From positions 496,001 to 560,000 of the forward strand of contig JALUTQ010000040.1 of NCBI GenBank assembly GCA_032718865.1: DNA of 64,000 nt. The letters run 5' to 3'. The position numbers and the translations under genes are program-made. The notes below the pieces were generated by a model. It did no database searches. It worked only from the letters and a program-made list of their open reading frames with translations, and was not told where the DNA came from. This DNA is from Tilletia caries. Taxonomy: Eukaryota; Basidiomycota; Exobasidiomycetes; Tilletiales; Tilletiaceae. Shown piece after piece: positions 1 through 10,807 of this stretch. Numbering within the stretch: position 1 is the stretch's first letter; every line of letters begins with the position of its first letter.

Positions 1-548
1 AAATGCTTCACCCTTTTCTCACAAGAGACTACACGCTCTCTTCTCTACCCCTCGGCATACGGCACGACAGGGACGCTATCGGTGATGATTCCCGTCGGGA
101 GCGACCCCTTTCTTCGATCATCCATCACCGGGCGACGCGTCTGATTCCTTCATTTTCCTCTCACACTGCGCATTCAAGCATCTCCGCAACGAAGTCGCCA
201 TTATATCTTCCCCTCACAGATAATGGATCAGTGACGCGTTCGACTGCCAGGATTGGATGAATGCCGGTGCATGATGGAAACGGGTGAGGATTTGGAGCAG
301 AGGCTCATGATGAAAGTATGCGTGCACAGATCAGGAGAGGGCGTGTGTATGCGTTTCGCATCTTGAAGACGGCTTGGCCTGAGATCAATCGAATGCAGGG
401 ATGTGAACTGCTCTTCCGTGAGCTCAAGGTCGTCAGACTCTCCGCTCTTCATCCGCGGAGCTTCGCGGGGCGGTGATCGGGCACCTTACTCACATGACAC
501 TCGTTTCCGTTGTCGTCCAGCCTCCTCGACGTAGTTTGGCCTGTTCGA
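1..548. other. Gene-poor left edge
   Basis: Downstream of family copy A, which reads away from it. Only short unsupported frames on both strands. No RNA gene or repeat is recognised. Confidence 0.4.
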
Positions 549-1257
549 CTAGCGCTTAGAAGAGCGACTGGGACCAGCAGTGCCACTGGAAGGCACGGTG
601 CGCCGAGGTGCCTTCCGCCTCTCGACATACTCTGGTTGGTCTTCGCCATCTTTGCAAGGGATAAACATCTGCTGTGAGGGATGCTCAAGCTTGACGTGGG
701 TGAGGAAAAGATCACCTGGACCTTCGACCTTCTCGTCGTTCTCGATGCGCGCATCGATCTTGCCGTTGTCGCGGTGGTAGTGGAGGTGATGAACATCGAC
801 TATCACGGGTTCCGGGACGTTTTTCTCGCTGAGATTGAAGTTGAAGCCCTCCAGGTCCCATTCTGTGTAGGCACAGGAAGGAATGTTGTTCAGATATCAG
901 TCAGGCTTGCGGACGCTCGCTGTTTTACGTACCGTCCATCAGAAGATTCTTCATCGCTGGTTGATTGGGATCATCATTGGTGAAGTATCTGCAGAAAAGG
1001 GAGGTGATCATGTAGAAGCAAGATATGAGCAACATGGAGAGCTTCGCAGTTCGTTTGCCGCCCTCAGGTAAGGAAGATTGAACTCACGAGAATGCTACCT
1101 TGTACCCCTTCTTCGGAGGGAACAGCCGGGTGGCTGCCGCCCGCAGCGCATCGTACTGAAGGGGCATTGAGAATATACCATTCCGAAAGCCAACTCCAGT
1201 GCTTTCTTGATCCGCTCGTCTGAATTTGACCTGCAGTTTCGTCTGGTCATTCGGCAT
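549..1257 (-). CDS. Unknown-family protein, copy A (179 aa)
   Basis: Function not recognised. Three exons read on the minus strand: 1257-1088, 988-933 and 862-549, with introns gtgagt...cag and gtacgt...cag. The joined frame is 540 nt (179 aa). It has the same exon phases (2, then 1) and the same exon-2 length (56 nt) as copy C at 41294-42074. Shared blocks are QYDALRAAATRLFPPKKGYK in exon 1, YFTNDDP in exon 2, and WDLEGFN, VHHLHY and EGPGDLFLTHVKLEH in exon 3; the tail is basic (RRKAPRR). Neither a signal peptide nor a membrane segment is seen. The first half (KFRR... PLQYDAL...LFP...YKVAFSYF) loosely recalls a PB1-like fold, which is speculation. The ATG at 1257 is the first in frame and gives an N terminus of the same kind as copy C. 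Confidence 0.7.
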
Positions 1258-1428
1258 TCTTGTTGCACTGCAGACGTCGAGGTTGATGGCTTGATGGTGG
1301 TCGTGGGAACGAAGCTACCTGATTGGGAGAAGCTGAATGGAGATATGAACGCAGACTCCAGGACTAGTTGCAATACCTCATTTCGAAGAGCGCGACGCGA
1401 CGACGACGGAGCCGGGGTCGGCGCCTCC

Positions 1429-1795
1429 ACAGGCCTGTGCTCTTCACGCTCAGTCGGAGAGTATGCTGCTTGCGTTCACCGTTGGAGAGCTTAGGAGAAC
1501 AGACGCCAACTTGGCGAAGATCTTGTGGAAGCCGGGTTGGTTGTGACTCACATCTGGGCCCTTTACGTCGCCGCAGATGACTTGCGTCTCCTCGTGGATG
1601 TCCGCTTTCCCAGCTGTCGCCGCTCCTGGCTTTTTGGGTCTCCTTGATCACCGTGTCCGTCTGCCTCTCCGACTCCTTGGACCCCTTCCGATGCTGAGGA
1701 GAGTTCCTCGACGGCATCTTCCTTTTCTTCGCTTCCGCACCCACCGCAATTGCCCTTGGGGTCTGCCCAGTCATCCTATTCATTGTCGTCATCGC
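1429..1795 (-). pseudogene. Decayed fragment of CLU1
   Basis: The minus strand resembles an internal part of the CLU1 gene found at 14920-20032. The clearest match is around 1515-1600, which carries the same cgaagatcttgtggaagcc word and the same order of codons as CLU1 near 17720-17800. The frame 1364-1798 contains QHTLRLSVKSTGLW, matching EHTLWLSVESKGLR of CLU1. Frames are broken several times, a stretch of about 15 nt is missing, and there is neither start nor stop. It lies on the same strand as CLU1, just upstream of family copy A. It looks like an old partial duplication. Confidence 0.6.
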
Positions 1796-1799
1796 CATA

Positions 1800-2105
1800 A
1801 GCGCATTGAGAATGCGGATCCATTGGCGTCCTTGCTCACCGCGGCAAGCGCAGCTTCAGGAGCGGTGAACAGGGAGGGAAAGACAGGGGCCGTGCTGGGG
1901 AGGGGGATAGGTGTCGAGACTCGTTTGCGAGACGGGTGAGCAAGTATCGGAAAGAAAGCTATGACACTTGGAGATATAAGTCAGTTCATTTGTAATCTGT
2001 GCACGTAGGGATATACATCGACGGTACTCACTCGTACATTATGTTCGGGCTTGTCGTTGACGGTGTTGGAATGCCCTGCTAAGGAAGGGCGACGCCTCGT
2101 TGCGT
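1800..2105. other. No gene seen
   Basis: Short spacer between the CLU1 fragment and the weak gene at 2106-2858. Nothing is recognised in it. Confidence 0.4.
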
Positions 2106-2858
2106 TCAGAAAGCAGATGGTGTCATGAAAAGTGGCGATGATGTTTTGGGCAAATCCCACTCGATCTTCGGCGGAATCTGCGGTCCCTCTTCGAGGTGGA
2201 CCCGGCCTGGGATTCTGGGGACGTAGGTGATGATGGAGCCGTCGGTACTGTGTGGCCGAGGAGGGAGAGCCGTGATTCTTTGGACGGCCCTGAGATTGCC
2301 ACAGAGCGTTCTCTTGGGAACTTCCAAAAGATTTATGCTGGCTTGCGCAAGTTTTTGCTCCACGTGCTGTACCGCAACGCTAAGGTCGGCGGTCTCCATT
2401 TCTCTTTCGAACTTGATGAGTGCTAATCGCCAGTCGAGGTACGCGAGCTTGCTGTCGTTCAGGGTTCCACGGGGAGGAGGTGGGCACGAGTCGCCTGCTG
2501 CGTAGAGAGAAGGTTCCCATCGTCTTAAGTATGCGCAGAAGTGTACGTACGAGCACAGATGCGGGCTGTGCCAAATAAGATCAACGATGTTATAGCGTCG
2601 CATCTGACTGAATCAACAGAGACTTCAAGAGAAAGCAACCACGCCAGCTACAAACTCACGGTAACTGTTGTTGGCCGGAAGTTTTGTGATCGTGCGGCAA
2701 AACGGCAAGGTCGATCTTCTTGCCGTCGTTTGACGTGCTTCTGAAGAACACAGCCCTGGACGATTTGAAGAGCATCTTTCCGAAAGGCGAATAATAACGT
2801 TTGAATCTGACGGATTCTTCGTGTCGGGAAGTCTGGAAGGCAGTGCAGCGGAAGGCAT
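2106..2858 (-). CDS. Weak multi-exon hypothetical gene
   Basis: Not recognised. The minus strand shows a 165-codon open frame ending at 2106 (KIEWDLPKTSSPLF near the end). Upstream is a second coding-like stretch (2656-2858; FKRYYSPFGKMLFKSSRAVF, then DLAVLPHDHKTSGQQQLP) that runs into a good donor, gtgagt, near 2655. A possible acceptor lies at about 2607, and a further short intron near 2530-2560 is possible. The start codon is not settled and the exon order is my reading. It could be a decayed gene, since the neighbouring CLU1 fragment is. No domain can be named. Confidence 0.3.
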
Positions 2859-2883
2859 GGTGGTAAGATGGTAACAGGGGCAA

Positions 2884-4524
2884 AGATAGTATCGAAGGTC
2901 GGGATTTGAGGGTTACAGGGGCACCGTGGCCTAGATCATCTCTTCTCAGCGCCCGTCTTGGCTACGCACAGATACGGGGCCGATGAGGGAGACTGGAGAA
3001 GATGAGAATGGTGAAAGATCGGTCCTCGACCGGGAACAGGAGCCATATTGTCGTGGTCCTTGCAAATGGCACTGTGCATACGCATCTCATACGCTGAAAG
3101 ATGAAGCGGTGAGGCAAAGGACTGGAGAAGGGGAAGAGAGGCGGTGAAGAAGGGAAGAGAAAGGAGTAAAGGTCAGCGCTGGCCTCGACGACGTGAGTTT
3201 ACGAGGTAATCCAAACAGGCCTTCAGCGCGGCAGCAAAGAGGCATGGGCCAGTACACGTTCCTTGAGTCAACGTTCTCGGTAGTCAGAGGATACAATGCT
3301 CGAAGTTCAGGAAGACCACCAGATTGATGGACGACGAGACACTGTGCGTAAGAGGAATATAATCAGTCACACGACCTTGGACGCTTGAACTGTGGACATG
3401 AAGCTGATGAGACGTCAGTTGCGTACGCTCCCCTCATCTCCTTCTCCCCCAAGCACTTTCACACTCACGCACCGATGTTTCCCATCGGCGCAGGGAATAA
3501 ACCGAGAGCGACGACAATGCATGCTGGAAGGTAGGACTGCAGATGTGAAGGGATTCAATAGGCAGGGCAGCGTGGGAAATTCAACGTTGACCCTGGATCA
3601 GCGATCACGATCAGCAGCCAGCACCCAGGAATTAAAGTGGGGACCCGGGACAATATGTCCCACAGGTCACACAGCACAGAGAGAGAAGTTCTGCAACAAG
3701 ATGAAGGGAAAGAAGAAGTAGAAGAAGAAGAAGAAGAAGAAGAAGAAGGTGCGTGGTTCGTGGTCGGTGTATGTACCTGTTCCGCAGAGGCCTTGTTACT
3801 CAAAATCTCGGTCTAAACCTCCCGCAGATGAGAGCGAATGAAGCGTCGAGATATGGATGGAGGCAGGGGCCAGGGCTACCGGCTATCACGTCGCCCGCCT
3901 TTGGTGCCTTGATCGAGTTATTGCCGCGTTTGCCGGTGGACTTACGATGGGGTGGTGGGGATTGGAAACGGAGGGCCCTTATCGCCCTCGCTGTAGGCGA
4001 ACGTGAGGCGCGAGGCGGCGTGAGGCTCAAGATCCGTTGAGATGCTGGGGGCCCTGGCTCTTGGGTCACGTTGGGACTTGGGGCCCGGACTTGGGTGACC
4101 CCAGCACCGCCCAGCTGGACCACTACGGCCCTTAGGCCTTACCAGCTACCACATACAGTTTACACATGGGTGATGGGCCATGAGGCATGAGGTGACGACC
4201 GATGCGGGAAGAGGGGCACCTGCACATCGGCAGACTCAAATTTGGCTAAAGCGGCCATCGAATTACAGCCTTGAGCGAAGCGCCCGACGTCTTTCTGCCT
4301 CATCCCAACGAGGTCCAGGCGTCCAGCCAGGTCCAAGGTGTTTTCTTGGGCAGCACGCAACACGCCGAGTGGATGATTTGAACGCTGGGCACAGCGCTAG
4401 AGACAGCCGGAGAGGTCTGACCGCTGATTTCTCCTTCTGCGTCATCACATTTCCTCCCTGCGTATAGAAGAACGCTGAACTTCTTATCGCCCTGGATGAC
4501 CGCTCGGCCAGGAACCCAGCGTGC
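2884..4524. other. Gene-poor interval with a GAA microsatellite
   Basis: About 1.6 kb with only short overlapping frames on both strands and no conserved protein. A (GAA)n tract lies at about 3712-3748. The right part is the upstream region of the peptide-precursor gene. Confidence 0.4.
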
Positions 4525-4532
4525 TATAAGTA
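4525..4532 (+). promoter_or_regulatory. TATA box of the peptide-precursor gene
   Basis: TATAAGTA lies 127 bp upstream of the ATG at 4659 and is followed by a C/T-rich leader, the usual layout of a strongly expressed fungal promoter. Confidence 0.45.
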
Positions 4533-4658
4533 CCTGACGGTCTTCGCTCAAATTTGAAACGGTCTCCCCTTCCCCTCTTCCACCCACCCACTCCTTAGAT
4601 CAGCTTCCCACCTCCCCCACCTCCATCAAACCCTTCCAACCCTAATACCCAGGCAAAC

Positions 4659-5075
4659 ATGCGTTTGAGCTTCGCCTTCACCCTCCTCGCCGCCATTTCC
4701 GCCCTCGCCCTCGTCGGAGCCACTCCCGCACCCGTCAGCGGCGGCGCCAACGTCCAGCCGGAACAAGGCTTCCAAGGCGGTGCCTGCCGCGCTGGACCGG
4801 GATGCGGATACGGCAGGAAGCGTGCTGAGGCGCTCGCTGCTGGCGCCCTCGTCCTCGAACGAAGCACCCAGGGCAAGATTCAGCCAGCACAGGGCTTCCA
4901 AGGAGGCTTCTGCCGTGCTGGGCCCGGTTGCGGTGCGGGCAGGAAGCGTGCCGAGGCTGTCGCTGCTGACACCGTCGTCCTCGAACGAAGCACCAAGCCC
5001 AAGAACATTCAGCCGGAGCAAGGCTTCCACGGAGGAATGTGCAGGGGTGGTCCCGGTTGCGGATACGCCAAGTAG
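4659..5075 (+). CDS. Secreted Kex2-processed repeat peptide precursor
   Basis: A 138-aa intronless protein. Residues 1-21 form a signal peptide (MRLSFAFTLL, then a hydrophobic core, ending near ALVGA-TPAP). Three repeats of about 42 residues follow. Each has the core QPEQGFQGG or a close variant, then C-x5-C: Cys pairs at 43/49, 85/91 and 128/134, around CRAGPGCG. Repeats 1 and 2 end in GRKR (residues 52-55 and 94-97), followed by AEA; the third ends at the stop with CGYAK. KR is the classic Kex2 cleavage site, and the Ala/Glu residues after it recall the trimming spacers of yeast alpha-factor. The expected products are short two-cysteine peptides released in the Golgi and secreted. The family is KEPs (Kex2-processed repeat proteins), which includes mating factors, repellent peptides and precursors of cyclic fungal RiPPs. 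I infer processing from the motifs; the product's activity is unknown. No UstY-type oxidase lies in the window. Confidence 0.75.
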   Translation: MRLSFAFTLLAAISALALVGATPAPVSGGANVQPEQGFQGGACRAGPGCGYGRKRAEALAAGALVLERSTQGKIQPAQGFQGGFCRAGPGCGAGRKRAEAVAADTVVLERSTKPKNIQPEQGFHGGMCRGGPGCGYAK

Positions 5076-5591
5076 ACCGCACCTCGTGAATAGCGTTTTC
5101 TGAGATACCCTTTTCGTTTTTATCCCCACTTTCTTTCCTACTATCGGGTGAGTTCACGGATTTCATCTGGCACCGTTCCCACTTCCTTGCTGATGGTCTG
5201 TTCTCTTCCTGCTGCTACAGTTCCACGCCTGTCTCTGGCGAACCTTGTCAATCGTTTACAGCGACCCCCCCCTCCTTTCTTTCTTGCTGGATAGTGAGTT
5301 CATGAAGGTCCTCTGGCATCCTTCCCACTTCTCCTTCGCTGACGGACTGTTCTCCTCTCCCAGTCCCACGCCTGCCTTTGCCGCACCCTTTCATTCATTT
5401 CACAGCGCCTGCTCAGTGCTCATCGCTCATCTCTGCCCTTGTACATATAGAAGTTATCCGCCCGTACATACCGACGAGTTTCCTGTCATCGAACCCAGTC
5501 CCACAAAGTATCAAGCAACTGTTTCCGTGTTGAAGCTATGTTGCATTTCCAGACTCAAGCATAAGGCCTGAAGGATGACTGGCTGGTGCAG
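5076..5591 (+). other. 3' region with two similar intron-like modules
   Basis: Downstream of the peptide gene, 5148-5220 and 5294-5363 are alike: both begin gtgagttca, share ctggca...ttcccactt and ctg...tgttctc, and end in a pyrimidine-rich cag followed by tcccacgcctg or ttccacgcctg. They look like duplicated 3'-UTR introns. No coding frame is supported here. Confidence 0.4.
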
Positions 5592-8500
5592 CTAGACTCC
5601 GAATGAAGCCCGGTTGTCGAGCCACCACCGCAAGCCTTCTTCCCGTGTACTCGCATCAAGTCCAGAGAGCGCATCGAAAGCCTTCTCACACAGCCGCTGC
5701 CGTGCCGCCGCCGCCGTGACAGGGGCTGAGATTGTCGATGATGGCAACGTGGAAGAAGAAGCTCCCGCCGTATCCCGGTCCGACGACGGCTTCCCGCTTT
5801 CCAGCCCAGGGACGAGGCCGACCAGGGTCATCGGGGCGGACGGATATCGAAGAATGTATCGCCGTACCTTGTCCAGCACCGATCGAAGCAAGACAAGGTT
5901 CACCGTACTAATTTGAGCGGCATAGACGAGCTGCAGTTCCAGTTGTCTTGATGATGACGGCAAGGCAGTTGTGGCAACCGCACCAGCAGCGCCGCCTACA
6001 TCCACCGGACCCCGCTCTTGATCCCGCTCCTGTTCGATCGTATTTGCCAATAGTTCCATTCCCCACCACGCCAAGGCATCGTCCCGATCCGCAATTGCAG
6101 ACATGACCGTCGTGAACGCGTGCTCGAACTGGCCCGCACTCAGTTGGGAGGGGAAGATCGAGATCAACAGCTCGATGTAGAACGGTGCCAGGTCTTCCGC
6201 TACCTCCTTGTCGTGTGCGAAGATCGAGAGGATCACAGAGTGTGCGGACTCAAAGGCATCCTTGTTGGTGTTGTTTCCGAGATATCTGTCGAGAAGTCAA
6301 ACGCAGAAGAGGTAAGTAAAGGGTAGTATTGAACGACAGAGCACAAGACGTGGGGACGAGTCAAGGACTCACGGTCTACATATCTTCAAGACAAGACCTT
6401 TGATAATCTCGCTGGGCAACAGAGCGACGACTTGCTCCGACACCAACATAAAGTACGTCGCACTGGTCTCTTGCAACCGATCTGGACCATCTGTTAACGA
6501 GAGCAAGCAGCAGGCGAATCCGAAAGTCAGTCGATCCTCTCAATCCCGCACCACTTCCTGCTTTACAATTACCGAAAACAAAAACTCACATGAAAGGTGC
6601 GGCACCATAGCCTCAAGAACCCCAACACAAGCCTCACCATCCCGACCAATCACGTCCAAAGCTGAGTAGAACACACTTCGATACACGTCAAAGCCATCAT
6701 GCCCAAAGGTCGAGGTGATCCAGTACATGTGCGCATAGGTGGAGAGCACGGCGTGCATGCACTGCAGGTACGGCGTCGGGATGTTCGAGGTCGACGCTGG
6801 GCCCCAGCGCGATTCGGACGAGGTAGCGGTGGTGGAAGAGAAGGAGGAGGGTGTAGGAGCCGGAATGGTGATCGTTGGTGAGGGGCACATGTCCAAAACG
6901 GCGTCAACAAGGGAATCGAAGATCATAGTGTACGAGAACAGAATCGTCTTGAAAACAGTCCACAGCTCCTTTGTGACAGGTTTTGTCGTTTCGGCTGCGG
7001 AGATAGAGGCAAAAAAAAAAAAAAAGGGCCCAATGTGTCAGCGATTCTGGCTGTGGACTTGGGATGCAGGAATGGTACGGAAAATGAATTAGCTCACCCA
7101 GATCACTTTCGGCGCATGTTGCCAGCTCGCCGCTCCACCATCCACTCTCCAACGTCCGTGCGTATGCATGTAATCTCCGTAAGAGAGTCAGTGGCGCACT
7201 GAGAAGCGCAACTCCATCTCCCCCAGCTGGAGGCCCGAGAGAAGACATCACATTTGTGGCATCAGTAGAGGCAACATCTTTGGTTTCGGTCACGACGCCG
7301 AACAGTCGCGCGCTCATGTCCTCGGGAGAGAGTTTTCGCGCTAACCGAGCGAGAGTGCCGGAGAGGATGCGGGAGAGAGGTGCGATGGTCCGGAACGCAT
7401 CGTTAGTCTGAAGCGTCTGGAGACGACGAGCCGTGATGGATGAAGGCTGCAGACGGAAGGAAAAGCGTGGTTTAGTATCCGTCAAGGATCCAAGTGTAAA
7501 AGATCCAGAAGCGAGGTACGTACGTCAAGAAGAAGCTTGCCATCGTTTCCTTTCTTGACGTCTTGCCCCAGTGAATGCAACAATTGACTGCTTTCAATGG
7601 GCAGTAGAAGACGATCGGCGACGATGCGAAGTAAGATCTGGAGGTAAGGGCAAAGGAGTGAGCAAGCAAAGCGGTAGGGCACTGGAAATGCCAATAAACA
7701 AGAATACTCACATCTCCAGATAGTGCTTCCAGTCTCCTAGAGTTGATGAAAGGCATGACCTGCACCGCACAATGGAGAGGCATGACCGCAGCCGAAAGTT
7801 GTTCTGCACAATGAACGGTTGAGCACAAGCTTGCGAGTGCGGCGGCGGCGGCGGCGGGCAAAGACGAGGACTCACCTTCCGCATTGAGTGCATCAATAAT
7901 CTCCAGACAGGCCCCGAAGGCCGCCACCCAACCAACCTCAGCCAACTTGACATGATAGCGCACGTCCAATCCCAGCCGGGCCTGCTTCTCCCACTGCACC
8001 TGCGCGCCTTGCAGTCCTGCGAGCAAGCCGGTACAGATTGCCAGCCGAGCAATGGGCAGACCCTTCAAGCTCTGGAGCTCGAAGGGCATCTCGAGGTCCT
8101 GCGAATCGGCCAATTCGCTGACGTCGTTCTGGGAATTGCTGAGCATGGTTGATATCCAGTGGGAAACGATGCGACGGGTCTGCCAGCCTGTGGAGTTCTG
8201 GCGGGTGCGCATGGAAAGATCGATGCGGGCCTTCACCGCCTGTGCGATCGCCTGAATGATCTGGTCCGCTCGGTCCCGGAGTGACGGAAGGGCAGGTGCT
8301 CCGCTACTGAGCGTCTGACGTCCCTCGTCGCTTGCCCCGTGCGCATCAGGGTGAATGCTAGCCCACAGACAGGGCGAGTTCGCGATGAGCTTGACGAACT
8401 CGGCGACATGGTCGTAGTGCAGTGCGCCCGTGTAGGTCGCGATGGAGGCTGTGAGTGCCTCGGGACCGATGAGGGCCATGTGAGCGTGGGACACGGCGGG

Positions 8501-8635
8501 GGCCTCGAGGAGCGCGCAGAAGGATCGGAAGGTGTCGTCCGGCTGGAACCAGACGTCGGAGCCTGTCGGACCGGGATCTGCGCCGCCCATGGAGCCTGGC
8601 GCAGACGCGCGCTTCGAGGATGAGCTGCCGAACAT
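5592..8635 (-). CDS. PEX8: Probable peroxin Pex8
   Basis: A multi-exon minus-strand gene of about seven exons. Exon 1 runs 8635-7876 (MFGSSSSKRAS onward; donor gtgagt), and the last exon ends at the TAG at 5592. The coding text is mostly helical and Leu/Ala-rich. The last 200 residues include AHSVILSIFAHDKEVAEDLA, FPSQLSAGQFEHAF and a C terminus RQRLCEKAFDAL...REEGLRWWLDNRASFGV. That C terminus matches my recollection of the fungal Pex8 ending (Cys...F..L...D......WW). Pex8 is a peripheral protein of the inner face of the peroxisomal membrane that links docking and RING subunits during cargo import. No SKL signal is present at the C terminus. Exon edges in the middle are not all fixed, and an in-frame upstream ATG at 8677 is possible. 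It could instead be another HEAT-like scaffold. Confidence 0.5.
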
Positions 8636-8876
8636 GTGCGCAGTGCGGAGCTCGTTCGAGTGCAAGTGCAAGTGCAAGTGAGTGTCTTCTCGCAGGCTGC
8701 ACCGACGTTCAGCTGAGTGACGGTGGGGGAGAAAGTCACGTGCTGCTGATCATGCCGACACGACGCGACGCGACGCGACGCGACAACAACACTCCCAACC
8801 ATCAGACCAACACCAACACCAACGACCACCTCCACGACCAGCATCCATAACCATATCCTCCAGTCTGAACAGCACG

Positions 8877-10535
8877 ATGATGAGCCATCGCCAGTCAGCC
8901 GGGCCTCGCGCCAGCATACTCACAGATTCGCGAAAGTGAGTTCTCTGGCGCTACATACCACATGGGACGAAGGTTACCAAAGCTGAACCTTTATGTATTC
9001 GAAACAGTGCGAACAACAGGAATAGCATGTCGCCATCGAAACGACAAGGATCGAGCTCCCCTTCTAAGTCAAGAAGGCAGTCCTTCGGGGTAGAAGCGGC
9101 GGAAGTTAGCCAAAGTATCGAAGGCGCTGGCAAGCTATGGGAGGTGAGTAGCCCTCGGTCATGCCCATAAGCACTGACATACATGCTGATCCGCTTTCCC
9201 TTTGCCCCTCAGGAATACTTTGACCGTCTAGGTCTCGTGGTTCAAGAACAACAGGGGAAGCGCGCATCCTTTGGGAAGACATCATCCGGATCAGACGGAA
9301 GCGGCGCCGACAGCAAAGGTGAGCCGAGCCACCTATTCCGAACCCTCTTCCATGACCTTATCACAGGCCTCCCACTAACGCCAATGCTCCATATATCCCA
9401 CGGCTATCGTTTCTCTCGTGTCCTCCAGCCGAACTCCGCTCAGCCGAAGCCCGCCTGGTCGACCTACGCAACCAGCTCGAGGTTGAACTCGAGACCCTCT
9501 CACCCATGTTCACCATCTCACCCTCTCTATCCTACCACGCCGAGGAAGCTCGTACGCTCATGCGGGAGATTGAGGAGTTTGGCATGGAGATTGCCCGGGC
9601 TCGTATGGAGCGGAAGGAAGGTGTTGGGGAAAGGAGCGGGGGTTTGGTCGCGTCGGACGTGGCTGGAGAAGGGGATCAGACCTCAGACGTTCCTGTACGG
9701 GGAACACTCACCACGGAAGAAGCGGAGGCTTATTGCGATGCACAGGTGAGTACCTTCGCCTGGTTCATCTACCCTTCTTTGGCGAAACCACCCGCTGACA
9801 ATCTGTCTTTTCGCTCCAGATCGTGGAACTGCAAGACGTCCAAGAACAGATCGAAAGCATCAATGCGTCGGTCGACCAGGCCAAGAAGGAGCTCAAGGTG
9901 GCCATGAAGGAAGTCGACAGGCTTGGCTATGACCGCTCAAGAGAAGAAGCCCTCGCCAAGGAGGCACAGTCGGGTCTGGGCAATGGCGGCAAAAGAGACT
10001 TGAAGATCGAAGAAGCATGTCGACAGTGAGTTTCTTCCATCGACGCACTTCAAAAAGACCTTGCGTTCAAGAGGCACAGGGACTGATCTGCTTCGCGTGT
10101 TCCAGGAACAAGATGCAATTACAGACCCTGCGCTCGATGATTGGTCTGCGCTCCCTTGAGCCTACCTCGGATCGCTCACTACGCGCCGTGTATGAGCCCA
10201 AAGCGAGCGCGTCTGGCAAGGGCAGCAAAGCTGTCATTCTCGACTTACGTCTACGCGAACCTGGTGGACGTCTGAACTGGTTCGATGTGAGTTTCCATTT
10301 TGCGACCAACCATTCCATTTTTTGCTTTGATCGCCCCGTTCTCTGATCGACCTTCTGTGCTCTTCCGGATCAGATTTCGCTGGTCGACGCTGCTGAACAG
10401 GACATGAGCCGGGCTCGGCGTGTGGTGAACCTTCCGGACGGTCTGGCCTTACGACTGACGCAGGCGCTGGATTCGAACGACCTGCCTCTGCTAGTGAACG
10501 AGATCGCCGTTGCGATCCAGACTGATGTACTTTGA
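8877..10535 (+). CDS. Coiled-coil protein with compact C-terminal domain
   Basis: Seven exons join in frame: 8877-8935, 9020-9143, 9213-9318, 9429-9745, 9820-10025, 10106-10286 and 10374-10535, giving 384 aa. The N terminus is Ser/Lys/Arg-rich (SPSKRQGSSSPSKSRR). Residues of about 100-270 are charged and heptad-like (ELRSAEARLVDLRNQLEVEL; IVELQDVQEQIESINASVDQ). The last 110 residues look globular: TLRSMIGLRSLEP, then VILDLRLREPGGRLNWFDIS. A coiled coil followed by a small alpha/beta module of this kind is typical of kinetochore or spindle-pole subunits with RWD folds. The family is not identified, so I leave it unnamed. It is divergent from the probable PEX8 gene, with 241 bp between start codons. 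Confidence 0.6.
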
Positions 10536-10807
10536 TCTTTCGCTGGCTCTCCTGCCTTGTCTTTTTCCCTCCCCTGCCCTGCTCTGCATTGTCTTCCTGT
10601 TCAATCTGACCGCGTTCCTTGTAGTTTTGCCTATCTTGTGAGCGTAGGCTTGCCCGTTCTGACTGTCTGATATTTGGAGCAGCGGAAGAGCTTGAATTTT
10701 TGGATCTGCGGGTGGTGATTGCAGTCCTAGCCGTGAAGAGCGATTGATAACGATGTCGGCAGTCGAAGGACACCCAGCGATCCTCCTCCTTCCCCTTCGC
10801 GCTTCGT

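Noticed and set aside
549..1257. PB1 domain call for family A/B/C
   Set aside because: The pattern is only loosely similar: no clear OPCA motif or basic-cluster lysine could be placed.
3753..4040. Similarity of a short peptide (VTQNLGLNLP) to one at 44530-44570 (TTQNLGMNVP)
   Set aside because: Only about ten residues match, and the flanking nucleotides do not align by eye. Too short to claim a repeat.
4659..5075. Dikaritin (UstA-type) cluster
   Set aside because: No DUF3328/UstY oxidase, tyrosinase or methyltransferase gene is seen in the window, and the core has paired cysteines not typical of ustiloxin-type cores.
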